A DNA stretch of 64,000 bases. It comes from Planctomycetota bacterium. Its GTDB lineage: Bacteria; Planctomycetota; Phycisphaerae; UBA1845. The DNA lies in the NCBI GenBank assembly GCA_016208685.1, contig JACQXM010000044.1, forward strand, positions 1 through 64,000, read 5' to 3'. Below, piece by piece: positions 17,990 to 27,490 of the stretch (positions are counted from its first letter, which is position 1; each line of letters begins with the position of its first letter). Under the pieces are notes generated by a model that did no database searches, had not been told where the DNA came from, and was given only the letters and a program-made list of their open reading frames with translations. Made by a program: the position numbers and the translations under genes.

Positions 17990-18499
17990 TCAAAAGACTT
18001 TCCGGCCTGCGGGCGCGCGCCTCGTTTGCGAGCCGCGAAGCTTCCTTCCGAGCAAACGGACTACGGGGCCTCCCGCCTCCGCGCCGCGGGGAGATTCGCA
18101 GCCGGGCATGAAGGGGTTAGCATACTACTTGTTCCTCACGGCGATGGGAAACAAACCCCCGGGGAGCAAGAACGAGCTGCGCCCGCCGGTTCGGTGGGCC
18201 ATGTAACTGTCCGCGGCGGCGGGCATCCAAGTGGCGTCTTGCGTCTTGTAGAACTGACTGAAGCGTGCCTTCGCCCCCAGCGCAGCGCGCTGCGCCGGTC
18301 GCCGGGCCGCGATCGGGACAGCTGTGACCGTTCTCGGCAACCGACGCGCCAGTGCGGCATGCGTGGCAAGCCCCCGCACCGGGCGCCCGGAAGATCCGAA
18401 ACGCCGTCGGAGTTCCGAAAACGTCGGGCGGGCGTACGGGCGGCAGCGTTCACTGCCACCCGACCCTGCCGGCGCTCCGACGCCACCGCGAGGAAGGGT
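17990..18499. other. 510-bp divergent intergenic region
   Basis: Lies between the sigma54 activator and the glycosidase operon. Short open frames on both strands lack Shine-Dalgarno sequences and family features. I looked for a -24/-12 (GG-N10-GC) element and found only poor matches. A GGGCATCCAAGTGGC stretch at 18221 recurs in near-identical form at 29555. It should hold the promoters of both neighbours. Confidence 0.5.
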
Positions 18500-21247
18500 A
18501 TGACATTACAACCGGAACTCGTTCGTCTCGAAGAGTGCCGCGCCGGCACGCAACCGTGGAAACGCTGGGGGCCCTACCTGGCCGAGCGGCAATGGGGAAC
18601 CGTTCGCGAGGACTATAGTGCGCAGGGGGCGGCGTGGGAGTATTTTTCCCACGACCATGCCCGGAGCCGCGCCTACCGCTGGGGCGAGGACGGGCTGGCC
18701 GGAGTCAGCGACGAGCAGCAGCATCTGTGCCTGGCGCTGGCACTGTGGAACGGCCGTGACCCCATCCTCAAGGAACGCCTGTTCGGTCTTACCAACGGGG
18801 AAGGCAACCATGGCGAGGACGTCAAGGAGCTGTATTACTACCTTGACGCCACCCCCACCCACTCTTACCTGAAGATGCTCTACAAGTACCCGCAAGCGGC
18901 GTTCCCCTATGCGCAACTGGTCGAGGAAAACCGGCGTCGTGGCAGGCACGAGCCGGAATTCGAGCTCATCGACACGGGGATCTTTGACGAGGACCGCTAT
19001 TTCGACGTTTATGTCGAGTATGCCAAGGCGGGGCCGAACGATCTTCTCATGCTGGTTACGGCGCACAACCGCGGTCCGGACGCCGCGACGCTTCACGTCC
19101 TGCCGCAACTGTGGTTCCGCAACACGTGGTCGTGGGTGAGCGAATCGGCGCGGCCACGGCTGGGTCTTGACGGCGCGAACCGGGTGACCGCCGACCATCC
19201 CCGCCTCGGCCGCTACTTCGCACACGCCGAGGGAAGCCCCGCGTGGCTGTTCTGCGAAAACGAAACCAACGTACGCCGGCTGTGGGGCGTACAGGGCCGT
19301 TCGCACTTTGTTAAGGACGGAATTCACGAGTGCGTGGTCAGCGGTCGAAGTGACTCCGTCAACCCCGGCGGCGTCGGCACCAAGAGCGCGGCACATTACG
19401 TGCTGAACCTGGGCGCGGGAGAGTCGGGCCAGGTTCGCCTGCGCCTGGCGGATCGCGAGCTTGCCAGACCCTTCGTCGACTTCGGGGCGGTCATGAACGC
19501 CCGCCGGGAAGAGGCCGACGAATTCTTCGGCGGGTTGCAGGACGGCATTGGCAGCGAGGACGCGCGTCGCGTGCAGCGCCAGGCCCTGGCGGGGATGATC
19601 TGGAGCAAGCAGTTCTACCACTACGACGTGCCGCAGTGGCTGGCAGGCGACCTCGGTCAACCGCCGCCGCCGCAGCAGCGTCAGGGAGGCCGCAACCGGG
19701 ACTGGGAGCATCTCAACAATGCCGACATCATTTCCATGCCGGATACCTGGGAATATCCCTGGTATGCGGCGTGGGATTTGGCGTTTCATTGCATCCCATT
19801 GGCCATGATGGATGCGGACTTCGCCAAGCAGCAGTTGGTACTGCTGACGCGGGAATGGTACATGCATCCCAACGGGCAGTTCCCGGCCTACGAGTGGAAC
19901 TTCGGCGATGTCAATCCGCCGGTCCACGCCTGGGCGACGTGGCGCGTTTTTCAGATGGACCGCAAGCAGCGGCGGCGCACCGATGCCGGGGACCCCGGTG
20001 ATCTGGCATTCCTGGAACGCGTGTTCCACAAGCTGATGCTCAACTTCACCTGGTGGGTGAATCGCAAGGACGCTCAAGGGCGCAACATCTTCCAGGGCGG
20101 CTTTCTGGGGTTGGACAACATCGGCGTTTTTGATCGCAGCGCGCCGCTGCCCACCGGAGGGTACATCAACCAGTCGGATGGCACGAGCTGGATGGCGATG
20201 TATTCGCTGAACCTCATGCGCATGGCGTTGGAGCTGGCACTGCACAACCGCGTGTACGAGGATATCGCGACCAAGTTTTTCGAGCACTTTCTACATATCG
20301 CGGCCGCGATGACCAACATGGGCGGCGAAGGGGTTGGACTGTGGAACGAGGAGGACCAGTTTTTCTACGATGAGCTGATCCTACCCGACGGACGGATGGT
20401 GCCTTTGAAGGTGCGCAGCATGGTCGGGCTGATCCCGCTCTTCGCGGTCGAGACGCTCGAGCCCGAACTGCTGGCTCGCGTACCGGAGTTCAGCGCCAGG
20501 CTGGAGTGGTTTTTGAACTACCGCCCGGACCTGGCGCAACTGGTATCGCGCTGGAATGAACCGGGGCGCGGGGAGCGGAGGCTGCTCTCGCTCCTGCGCG
20601 GTCATCGAATGAAGCGGCTGTTGCAACGCATGTTGGATGAGCATCAGTTCCTCGCGCCGCACGGCGTTCGCGCCGTGTCCAAAGAGCATGAGCAACACCC
20701 CTTTGTCTTCTCGTGCGGCGGAGTGGAGTTTCCCGTCAGCTATGTGCCCGGAGAGTCGACGACGGGCGCGTTCGGAGGAAACTCGAACTGGAGGGGACCG
20801 ATCTGGTTTCCGCTCAACTACCTTATCGTGGAATCGCTTCAGAAGTTTCATCATTATTACGGCGACGACTTCAAGGTGGAATGTCCGACAGGGTCGGGAA
20901 GAAAGACGACCCTCACCGGCGTTGCGGACGAGTTGGCGCGTCGGCTCAGCAGCCTGTTTCTGCGCGACGGCAGCGGCTGTCGGCCGGTGTTCGGGAGCCG
21001 CACCAAGTTCCAGAATGATCCGCATTTCCGCGACCACTTGCTTTTCTACGAGTATTTCCACGGCGATACCGGTTCGGGCGTGGGTGCGTCGCACCAGACG
21101 GGTTGGACGGGGCTGGTCGCCAAGCTGCTGCGACCTCGCAGCCGCGGGAAACCCGGCTCTCAGGAGGACGGGAAGACCGTGCGGGGAGCGCGTCCGCGAA
21201 ATGAGGCGAAGGGTAAGGGAAAGCGTCGAGAGCCGGTGGAGTCCTGA
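18500..21247 (+). CDS. MGH1/GH63-like glycoside hydrolase
   Basis: 915 aa from the ATG at 18500 (AGGAAGG just upstream). The frame is open far upstream but only antisense to the regulator. The protein matches the bacterial 'MGH1-like' group related to GH63 alpha-glucosidases and mannosyl/glucosylglycerate hydrolases: an N-terminal region with [18 protein letters not shown] and [15 protein letters not shown], and a C-terminal (alpha/alpha)6 barrel with [35 protein letters not shown] and [14 protein letters not shown]. No signal peptide, so the substrate is cytoplasmic. It heads a tight run of oxidoreductase and transporter genes. Likely cleaves an alpha-linked glucosyl or mannosyl compound; the exact substrate is unknown. 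Confidence 0.88.
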   Translation: MTLQPELVRLEECRAGTQPWKRWGPYLAERQWGTVREDYSAQGAAWEYFSHDHARSRAYRWGEDGLAGVSDEQQHLCLALALWNGRDPILKERLFGLTNGEGNHGEDVKELYYYLDATPTHSYLKMLYKYPQAAFPYAQLVEENRRRGRHEPEFELIDTGIFDEDRYFDVYVEYAKAGPNDLLMLVTAHNRGPDAATLHVLPQLWFRNTWSWVSESARPRLGLDGANRVTADHPRLGRYFAHAEGSPAWLFCENETNVRRLWGVQGRSHFVKDGIHECVVSGRSDSVNPGGVGTKSAAHYVLNLGAGESGQVRLRLADRELARPFVDFGAVMNARREEADEFFGGLQDGIGSEDARRVQRQALAGMIWSKQFYHYDVPQWLAGDLGQPPPPQQRQGGRNRDWEHLNNADIISMPDTWEYPWYAAWDLAFHCIPLAMMDADFAKQQLVLLTREWYMHPNGQFPAYEWNFGDVNPPVHAWATWRVFQMDRKQRRRTDAGDPGDLAFLERVFHKLMLNFTWWVNRKDAQGRNIFQGGFLGLDNIGVFDRSAPLPTGGYINQSDGTSWMAMYSLNLMRMALELALHNRVYEDIATKFFEHFLHIAAAMTNMGGEGVGLWNEEDQFFYDELILPDGRMVPLKVRSMVGLIPLFAVETLEPELLARVPEFSARLEWFLNYRPDLAQLVSRWNEPGRGERRLLSLLRGHRMKRLLQRMLDEHQFLAPHGVRAVSKEHEQHPFVFSCGGVEFPVSYVPGESTTGAFGGNSNWRGPIWFPLNYLIVESLQKFHHYYGDDFKVECPTGSGRKTTLTGVADELARRLSSLFLRDGSGCRPVFGSRTKFQNDPHFRDHLLFYEYFHGDTGSGVGASHQTGWTGLVAKLLRPRSRGKPGSQEDGKTVRGARPRNEAKGKGKRREPVES

Positions 21248-21251
21248 GGCC

Positions 21252-22112
21252 ATGAAAACCATGTTCGAAAACGAAGTTCTGCCCGACGTCGTGATGCCCG
21301 CGTGTCCGATCCTGAAGATCCTCAAGGGTCAGAAAGCGATCGTCACCGGGGCCAGTTCGGGCATCGGCAAGGCCATCGCCATCGCCCTGGGGCACGCGGG
21401 CGCCGACGTGGTGGTGAACTACGTCGCGGGGGAGGAGGCGGCGCTCGCCGTGGTCGAGGAGATCCAGCGCTGCGGGAGTCGTGCCTACGCCCACAAAGCC
21501 GACGTCTCTCGCGAGGACGAGGTTCGCGACCTCTTCGAGCGCATGGCGGGGCAGTTGGGGGCCGTGGACATACTGGTAAACAACGCTGGTCTGCAACAGG
21601 ACGCCCCGTTCGACGAAATGACGCTCCAGCAGTGGAACAAGGTGATCGCCGTGAACCTGACCGGTCAATTCCTGTGCGCCCGGGAGGCGGTTCGCGCCTT
21701 CAAGCGTCAGGGGGTGCGCAAGAACGTCTCCTGCGCCGCGGGCAAGATCATCTGCATCAGCTCCGTGCACGAGGTGATCCCCTGGGCGGGCCATGTGAAC
21801 TATGCGGCATCGAAAGGCGGAGTCATGCTGATGATGAAGAGCATCGCCCAGGAAGTCGCGCCCTACCGCATTCGCGTCAACAGCCTGGCACCGGGCGCCA
21901 TCCGCACGCCGATCAACATGGCGGCATGGGGGACGCCGGAGGCCTACCGTGAACTGCTCAAGCTCATCCCCTACAAGCGCATCGGCGAACCGGAGGAGAT
22001 CGGCCGGGCCGCGGTGTGGCTGGCCTCGGACGACTCCGATTACGTGCACGGAGTGACGCTGTTCGTTGACGGAGGCATGACGCTCTATCCCGGCTTCGAA
22101 ACCGGAGGTTGA
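21252..22112 (+). CDS. SDR-family oxidoreductase, glucose 1-dehydrogenase-like
   Basis: 286 aa, starting 4 nt after the glycosidase stop. Classical SDR motifs: TGASSGIGKA (cofactor), NNAG, catalytic Ser in ISSVHEVIPW and YAASK, and a C-terminal VHGVTLFVDGGMT. The VVVNYV segment after beta-2 resembles NAD(P)-dependent glucose 1-dehydrogenases. It would oxidise a free sugar at C1 to a lactone. Immediate coupling to the glycosidase suggests it acts on the released sugar. The N-terminus is ~25 residues longer than in typical members. Confidence 0.88.
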   Translation: MKTMFENEVLPDVVMPACPILKILKGQKAIVTGASSGIGKAIAIALGHAGADVVVNYVAGEEAALAVVEEIQRCGSRAYAHKADVSREDEVRDLFERMAGQLGAVDILVNNAGLQQDAPFDEMTLQQWNKVIAVNLTGQFLCAREAVRAFKRQGVRKNVSCAAGKIICISSVHEVIPWAGHVNYAASKGGVMLMMKSIAQEVAPYRIRVNSLAPGAIRTPINMAAWGTPEAYRELLKLIPYKRIGEPEEIGRAAVWLASDDSDYVHGVTLFVDGGMTLYPGFETGG

Positions 22113-22164
22113 GGCGTCGAACGCCGACCCTAGCAGCTGGCCGCCAAACTCCGGGGCCACGGTG

Positions 22165-22212
22165 TGGCACGGGCGTCTTGCCCGTGACCACATGGGCCGT
22201 ACGCCCATGCCA
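22165..22212. repeat. Double-hairpin palindromic repeat (REP-like)
   Basis: Two perfect 7-bp hairpins sit side by side: CACGGGC-GTCTT-GCCCGTG (22168-22186) and CATGGGC-CGTAC-GCCCATG (22191-22209), with outer TGGCA and TGCCA ends complementary to each other. The layout is that of a REP/BIME-type element. It lies in the gap between the SDR and aquaporin genes and could attenuate transcription or stabilise the upstream mRNA. Confidence 0.75.
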
Positions 22213-22263
22213 AGAACGTTGCCACAGTCAGGTGCCGGAGTAGCGCGGAGCTCCAGGGTGTAT

Positions 22264-23115
22264 ATGCGACAGGAAGACGGGTTTCATTGGCCGGAGTACC
22301 TGATGGAGGCCGCCGGGCTCGGGCTGTTCATGGTCTCGGCCGGCGCCTTCGGCACGCTGCTCGAGGCGGCGGATTCCCCCTTGCGACAGGCGATCGCCGA
22401 TCCCCTGGCGCGGCGCGCGTTGATGGGCTTGTCGATGGGGATGACCGCCATGACGCTGGTCTATTCCCCGTGGGGTAAGCAGTCCGGAGCGCACCTGAAC
22501 CCGGCCGTGACGCTTACGTTCCTGCGGCTGGGAAAGGTGCGACCCTGCGACGCGGTGTTCTACGTGGCGGCGCAGCTTGCGGGCGGTACGCTGGGCGTGC
22601 TGGCGGTGTTGGCGGTGCTGGGACGGCGTTTCGCCGCGCCGCCGGTGTCCTATGTAGCGACGCTGCCGGGAGCGTACGGGCCCTACGCGGCGTTTGCGGC
22701 CGAGGTCATGATCACGGGGCTGCTGATGGGGGTGGTGCTGTGGGCGAGCAACACGCCGCGATGGGCGCGATTCACCGGCGTGTTTGCCGGCGCGCTCGTG
22801 GCGTTCTACATCACGGTGGAGGCTCCGATTTCGGGGATGAGCATGAACCCCGCCCGGAGTTTCGCCTCCGCGGCGCCGGGGGCGATGTGGGATTGGTTGT
22901 GGATCTACTTGGTGGCGCCGCCGCTGGGAGCGCTGCTAGCGGCACAGTTATTCCTGATGGTTCGGGGTCCATCCGCCGTCTCCTGCGCCAAACTTCATCA
23001 TCACAACCGCAAGCGGTGCATCTTCTGCATGACCCGTCCGACCCGGGAACCTGACGTCCACCCGGCGGTCGCGTCGCGCACGGCGATCATGACCAGGTCC
23101 GGCATCATTGTCTGA
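22264..23115 (+). CDS. MIP-family aquaporin/glycerol facilitator with Cys/His tail
   Basis: 283 aa from the ATG at 22264 (AGGGTG upstream). Six membrane segments with both NPA boxes: SGAHLNPAVT in the first half and GMSMNPARS in the second. The helix around the second NPA and the small residues nearby fit a water/small-polyol channel. After the last helix there is an unusual cytoplasmic tail with CAKLHHHNRKRCIFCM, four Cys/His-type ligands in a short span that could bind a metal or an iron-sulfur centre. It sits between the SDR and kinase genes, consistent with uptake or release of a small product of the pathway. Confidence 0.9.
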   Translation: MRQEDGFHWPEYLMEAAGLGLFMVSAGAFGTLLEAADSPLRQAIADPLARRALMGLSMGMTAMTLVYSPWGKQSGAHLNPAVTLTFLRLGKVRPCDAVFYVAAQLAGGTLGVLAVLAVLGRRFAAPPVSYVATLPGAYGPYAAFAAEVMITGLLMGVVLWASNTPRWARFTGVFAGALVAFYITVEAPISGMSMNPARSFASAAPGAMWDWLWIYLVAPPLGALLAAQLFLMVRGPSAVSCAKLHHHNRKRCIFCMTRPTREPDVHPAVASRTAIMTRSGIIV

Positions 23116-23128
23116 AGTGCCCGGCAGG

Positions 23129-23779
23129 ATGCCCGACCTGGCGGAGGCCGTAGAACGCATCGTCACAGCGCGGACGGCGGCGCCCGGTGACCGGGCGGTG
23201 CTGGTCGCGGTGAGCGGCGTCGACGCGTGCGGAAAAGGGTTCGTCACCGACCGCCTTGTGGATCGGTTGGCGGCGCTGGGGCTGAAGGCGGCGCCGATCC
23301 ACGCCGACGGCTGGCTGCACCTGCCGCAGCGCCGCTTCAGCCGGATCGATCCGGCGCGACACTTCTACCACCACGCCTTCCGCTTTGCGGAGATGTTCTC
23401 GCAGCTGGTGACACCGCTGTGCGCGCGGCGCTCGATCGACCTGGAGGCCGACTACACGGAAGAGACGGCCACAAGCTATAGACGGCACCGTTACACCTAC
23501 CACGATGTGGACGTTGTCCTGCTGGAGGCGATCTTCCTGTTCAAACGCGAGTGGACCTCGCGATACGACGTCGCACTGTGGGTGGACTGCACCTTCGAAA
23601 CGGCGCTGGAGCGGGCCCTGGCGCGCGGGCAGGAAGGGTTGGACGCCCAGGCCACGGTGCGCGCCTACGAGACCATCTACTTTCCGGCGCAGCGGATTCA
23701 CCGGCTCGAAGACCAGCCCCTCCGGACGGCCCATGGAATCATCAGCAACGACCCACGCCTGACCCCCCTCAGGCCGTAA
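23129..23779 (+). CDS. Uridine-kinase-like P-loop kinase
   Basis: 216 aa from the ATG at 23129; a TTG at 23108 that overlaps the aquaporin stop is an alternative. A P-loop is present as SGVDACGKG: the Lys is kept but the following Ser/Thr is Gly. Downstream are HADGWLHLP, a conserved DHxDG-like region, VVLLEAIFLFKREW (Walker B-like) and an Arg-rich lid. Layout and size fit the uridine kinase/phosphoribulokinase superfamily of small-molecule kinases. In this cluster a sugar or polyol is a more likely substrate than a nucleoside, but that is inference. Confidence 0.75.
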   Translation: MPDLAEAVERIVTARTAAPGDRAVLVAVSGVDACGKGFVTDRLVDRLAALGLKAAPIHADGWLHLPQRRFSRIDPARHFYHHAFRFAEMFSQLVTPLCARRSIDLEADYTEETATSYRRHRYTYHDVDVVLLEAIFLFKREWTSRYDVALWVDCTFETALERALARGQEGLDAQATVRAYETIYFPAQRIHRLEDQPLRTAHGIISNDPRLTPLRP

Positions 23780-23853
23780 CCTCCGCGCCGGTGCGGGCAT
23801 CGAATTGTAGAACCGCCCCCACGGGGGTGCCGGCGCCGCGTCAGGAGCGTGTC

Positions 23854-25425
23854 ATGACCGTGAATGGCCGATACGACGTCATCATCATCGGAACCGGCGC
23901 GGGCGGCGGGACGCTGGCACGCCGGCTCGCACCTTCGGGGAAGAAGATTCTGCTTCTGGAACGCGGCGACTATGTGCCGCGCGAGAAGGACAACTGGAAC
24001 GCGCGGGCGGTCAATGTCGAGGGCAAGTACCAGACCCGGGAGGTTTGGCGGGACAAGAACGGCAAGGAGCTGCACCCGCACACCAACTACGCCGTCGGCG
24101 GGAACACCAAGTTCTACGGGGCGGCGTTGTTCCGCCTGCGGAAGGAGGACTTCGGCGAGCTCCGCCATCACGGCGGGGTCTCGCCCGCCTGGCCCATCGG
24201 CTACGACGAGCTCGAACCCTACTACACACAGGCGGAGCAGATGTACCACGTTCACGGAGCGCGTGGCGAGGATCCCACCGAACCACCGGCCGGCGCCCCG
24301 TACCCGCATCCGCCCGTCAGCCATGAGCCGCGCATCGAGCAACTGGCCGAGGACCTTCGTGCCCTGGGGCTTCGCCCCTTCCATGTGCCCCTGGGCATCA
24401 TGCTCGACGAGCGTCATCCGCGCACCAGCAAGTGCATTCGCTGCGAGACCTGCGACGGCTTCCCCTGCCTGCTCCAGGCCAAGTCGGACGCGCAGGTGTG
24501 CGGCGTAGATCCGGCGCTCGAGTACGCCAATGTATCCTTGCTCACCGGCGCCATCGTGCGGCGTTTGGAAACCAGTGCCGGCGGACGCGAGGTCACCGAG
24601 GTGGTCGTGGAGCGAAACGGCGGGGAGGAGCGCTATGGCGCGGACATCGTCGTTGTCTCGTGCGGCGCGATTAACTCCGCCGCTCTCCTGCTTCGCTCGC
24701 GATGCGAGCGGCACCCCCACGGCCTGGCCAACGGCTCCGGTGTGGTGGGCCGGCACTACATGGGGCACATCAACTCAGTCCAGATGGCCATCTCCAAATG
24801 TCCCAATCCGACGGTCTTCCAGAAGACGCTGGGGATCAACGACTTTTACCTGGGTTCGCCCGACTGGGACTTTCCGCTGGGGCACATCTCCTTTGTGGGG
24901 AAGCTGGACGGCGTGACGCTGCGCGCCGGGGCTCCTGCCCTGACACCGGGCTGGACGCTGGAGTTCATGGCCAGACACTCGCTCGACTTCTGGCTCACCT
25001 CGGAGGACCTGCCGGACCCCAATAACCGTGTGACGTTGGACCGCGAAGGCAACATCGTGCTCAGCTACACGCCCAACAACGAAGAAGGCCACCGGCGGTT
25101 GATTGCCACCCTCAAGGGCCTGATCCGACAGACCACGCGCTGCGGCCTTCATGGGCACAACTGCCACGAGGGCCTGTTCGCACGGAGCCTGTTCGTGGGC
25201 CAACGCATTCCGCTGGCCGGCGTGGCGCACCAGTGCGGCACCATCCGCTTCGGCCGCGATTCGAGAACCTCGGCGCTGGATGAAAACTGCAAGGCGCATG
25301 AGGTGGACAACCTCTACGTCGTCGACGCCAGTTTCTTCGCCTCGAGCGGCGCCGTGAACCCGGCGCTGACCATCATGGCCAACGCCCTGCGCGTCGGCGA
25401 TCACCTGCTGCAGCGTCTGGGGTAG
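23854..25425 (+). CDS. GMC-family FAD oxidoreductase
   Basis: 523 aa; AGGAG precedes the ATG. The FAD-binding motif is near the start (IIIGTGAGGGTLARRLA, with LLLERGDY following). The catalytic pair of the GMC family is visible as VAHQCGTIRFGRD and VNPALTIMANAL. A Cys-rich insertion (SKCIRCETCDGFPCL) lies around residue 195. GMC enzymes oxidise alcohols and sugars with FAD; bacterial members with this insertion act on sugars or polyols. Placement after glycosidase, SDR, channel and kinase genes supports a sugar substrate. No signal peptide seen. Confidence 0.92.
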   Translation: MTVNGRYDVIIIGTGAGGGTLARRLAPSGKKILLLERGDYVPREKDNWNARAVNVEGKYQTREVWRDKNGKELHPHTNYAVGGNTKFYGAALFRLRKEDFGELRHHGGVSPAWPIGYDELEPYYTQAEQMYHVHGARGEDPTEPPAGAPYPHPPVSHEPRIEQLAEDLRALGLRPFHVPLGIMLDERHPRTSKCIRCETCDGFPCLLQAKSDAQVCGVDPALEYANVSLLTGAIVRRLETSAGGREVTEVVVERNGGEERYGADIVVVSCGAINSAALLLRSRCERHPHGLANGSGVVGRHYMGHINSVQMAISKCPNPTVFQKTLGINDFYLGSPDWDFPLGHISFVGKLDGVTLRAGAPALTPGWTLEFMARHSLDFWLTSEDLPDPNNRVTLDREGNIVLSYTPNNEEGHRRLIATLKGLIRQTTRCGLHGHNCHEGLFARSLFVGQRIPLAGVAHQCGTIRFGRDSRTSALDENCKAHEVDNLYVVDASFFASSGAVNPALTIMANALRVGDHLLQRLG

Positions 25426-25430
25426 TGTTG

Positions 25431-26471
25431 ATGCGATTCCGACGAGTTTGGCTGCTCCTGCTCCTACTGCCGGTGCCCGCGGTGCCGCGGCATGTCGCGG
25501 CCGAGACGCCCGCAAGCGGCGACTGCGGCACGGCGCTCGCCGTTCAGGCCGTCAGTGCCGTCGGGGTCACGGTCGCGGATATGGACCGGGCCCTCGCCTT
25601 CTACACCGGCGTCCTGGAGTTCGAAAAGACGTCGGATATCGAGGTGTCCGGCGACGACTACGAACGCCTCCTGGGCGTGTTCGGTCTCCGCGTGCGGATC
25701 GTGGGGTTGGCGCTGGGCGAGGAATCGATGGAGCTTCTCCACTTTCTGGCGCCGCGTGGTCGTCCCGTGCCCGCCGATTCGCGCGGCAACGATGAGTGGT
25801 TTCAGCACGTGGCCATCATCGTCAGTGACATGGATCGCGCCTACGAACACCTGCGGCGCCACAAAGTGGAGCACGCCTCGAGCGGACCGCAGACACTCCC
25901 GCAGTGGAACCAGAAAGCGGGAGGAATACGAGCCTTCTACTTCCGCGATCCTGACGGGCATTTCCTCGAGATTCTGTGGTTCCCGCCGGGGAAAGGCGAT
26001 CCAAAGTGGCAGCGATCGTCCGACCGGCTGTTCCGGGGCATCGATCATACGGCCATTGTCGTGAAGAACACGGATGCCAGTCTGCGGCTTTACCGTGACG
26101 CGCTCGGGATGCGCGTGGCGGGGGAAAGCGAGAACTTCGGCACCGAGCAGGAACATCTGAACAACGTGTTCGGAGCACGGCTGAGAATCACCACGCTTCG
26201 CGCCGGGTCCGGTCCGGGAATCGAGCTGCTGGAGTACCTGGCGCCGCGCGATGGCCGCGCCGTGCCGGGGGACACCCGGTGCAATGATCTGTGGCACTGG
26301 CACGTTCGCCTCCGGCCGGTGACGGCGATTTCGCCGATGATCGCGCCGGGCCACGAGGGGCGTGCGGTTTCACCGGGCGTTGCGGAGCTGGGGGGCGGAG
26401 GCTGGAACCTTTCCCGTGGCCTGATGTTCCGCGACCCGGACGGCCACGCGTTGATGCTGGCGGAGCCATGA
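25431..26471 (+). CDS. Secreted protein with two VOC (glyoxalase-like) domains
   Basis: 346 aa from the ATG at 25431, 5 nt after the GMC stop. The N-terminus is a strong signal peptide (MRFRRVWLLLLLLPVPAVP, cut near VAA|ET). Two VOC domains follow: ~45-180 (VSAVGVTVADMDRALAFYTG ... FYFRDPDGHFLEILWF) and ~205-345 (GIDHTAIVVKNTDASLRLYR ... MFRDPDGHALML). Glu and His at metal positions are present in both. VOC proteins bind a divalent metal and act as lyases, epimerases or dioxygenases. Export is uncommon for the family. It may act on a product of the sugar pathway outside the cytoplasm. Confidence 0.87.
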   Translation: MRFRRVWLLLLLLPVPAVPRHVAAETPASGDCGTALAVQAVSAVGVTVADMDRALAFYTGVLEFEKTSDIEVSGDDYERLLGVFGLRVRIVGLALGEESMELLHFLAPRGRPVPADSRGNDEWFQHVAIIVSDMDRAYEHLRRHKVEHASSGPQTLPQWNQKAGGIRAFYFRDPDGHFLEILWFPPGKGDPKWQRSSDRLFRGIDHTAIVVKNTDASLRLYRDALGMRVAGESENFGTEQEHLNNVFGARLRITTLRAGSGPGIELLEYLAPRDGRAVPGDTRCNDLWHWHVRLRPVTAISPMIAPGHEGRAVSPGVAELGGGGWNLSRGLMFRDPDGHALMLAEP

Positions 26472-27221
26472 ATGAACGGGAACCTGTCGGATCTTGCGGG
26501 TCGTGTCGTGATGGTCTCCGGGGCGGCGGGGAACCTCGGCGCTGCGGTCGTCGCCGCGTTCCGCGCCTGCGGCGCGAGGCTGGTGCTGCTGGATCGCGCG
26601 GAGGATCGATTGTCGGCGATGTACCCGGAACTCGCCGCGTCGGAAAAGCACCTGCTGCTGGGCGGGGTAGACTTGGCCAGCGCGCCGTCCGTGCGCAATG
26701 CGGTGGAACGCGCGGTAGCTTACTTCGGCACCGTTGACGTGCTGGTCAACACCGTGGGCGGCTTCCGCGGCGGCAAGCCGCTGCACGAAACCGGAGCCGA
26801 CGAGTGGGATGTGATGTTCGAGCTCAATGTCAGGACCGCGCTGAACGCCTGCCGGGCGGTGGGGCCGGTCATGATCCGGCAAAAGGTCGGATGGATCGTG
26901 AATGTCGCCAGTCGGGCGGCGCTTGCCGGCGCGCCGAACCTGGCGGCATACTGCGCCGCCAAGGCCGCCATCGTTCGGGTGACGGAAAGCCTGGCCGCGG
27001 AGCTGCAACCGCACGGCGTGACCGCCAACTGCGTTCTGCCCGGCACGCTGGATACGCCGCAGAACCGTGAAGCGATGCCGAACGCCGACGCTCGGGATTG
27101 GGCGCGGGTCGAGGAGGTGGCAGGCGTTATCGTTCTGCTTTCGACCAACGCGGCGCGTGCCATTCGCGGCGCGGCGATACCGGTCGGCGGGTACCCCGTG
27201 GGGGCGGCACGCGCGACTTGA
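26472..27221 (+). CDS. SDR-family oxidoreductase
   Basis: 249 aa; the ATG directly follows the TGA of the VOC gene. SDR features: cofactor loop SGAAGNLGAAV, VDVLVNTVGGF in place of NNAG, VNVASRAALAGAPNLAAYCA then AK for the Ser-Tyr-Lys triad, and a C-terminal RGAAIPVGGYP. The acidic residue after beta-2 (LLDRAEDR) favours NAD. It is the second SDR of the cluster and probably handles a downstream intermediate. Confidence 0.88.
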   Translation: MNGNLSDLAGRVVMVSGAAGNLGAAVVAAFRACGARLVLLDRAEDRLSAMYPELAASEKHLLLGGVDLASAPSVRNAVERAVAYFGTVDVLVNTVGGFRGGKPLHETGADEWDVMFELNVRTALNACRAVGPVMIRQKVGWIVNVASRAALAGAPNLAAYCAAKAAIVRVTESLAAELQPHGVTANCVLPGTLDTPQNREAMPNADARDWARVEEVAGVIVLLSTNAARAIRGAAIPVGGYPVGAARAT

Positions 27222-27268
27222 TACCATGCGCGATGTCACCGGCGCGGTGTGCGCGCCTGGAGCGAGGC

Positions 27269-27490
27269 ATGGTCGTAGCAGAGGCGGTCGTGATCCTGCT
27301 GGCGGTCTACGCGCTCCTGGGATTGCTGTTCGCTGTGGCATTCGTCACTTGCGGCGTTCAGCGTCTTGATCCCGCCGCGCGCCCCGCGCCGTGGGGCTTT
27401 CGCCTATTGATTCTTCCCGGCAGTGCGGCCCTGTGGCCGTTGCTTTTGTTGCGGTGGTGGGGCAGCACCAAGGGCGGGGCCTCGTCATGA
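27269..27490 (+). CDS. Small two-helix membrane protein
   Basis: 73 aa from an ATG at 27269. Hydrophobic helix VVILLAVYALLGLLFAVAFV, a short loop GVQRLDPAARPAPWGFRLLI and a second helix rich in Leu/Trp. It overlaps the next small gene by ATGA (27487-27490). Its place directly before the Rieske protein suggests a subunit of the same membrane redox complex. No named family recognised. Confidence 0.65.
   Translation: MVVAEAVVILLAVYALLGLLFAVAFVTCGVQRLDPAARPAPWGFRLLILPGSAALWPLLLLRWWGSTKGGASS

Noticed and set aside
16091..18499. N-terminal extension of the glycosidase
   Set aside because: The frame stays open only because it is antisense to the sigma54 activator; family-like sequence and a Shine-Dalgarno begin at 18500.
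22166..22181. TGGCAC...TTGC resembling a sigma54 -24/-12 promoter
   Set aside because: The spacing is GG-N12-GC where GG-N10-GC is needed, and the bases are part of a palindromic repeat.
23551..23853. N-terminal extension of the GMC oxidoreductase
   Set aside because: Overlaps the end of the kinase gene in another frame; the FAD motif and AGGAG fix the start at 23854.
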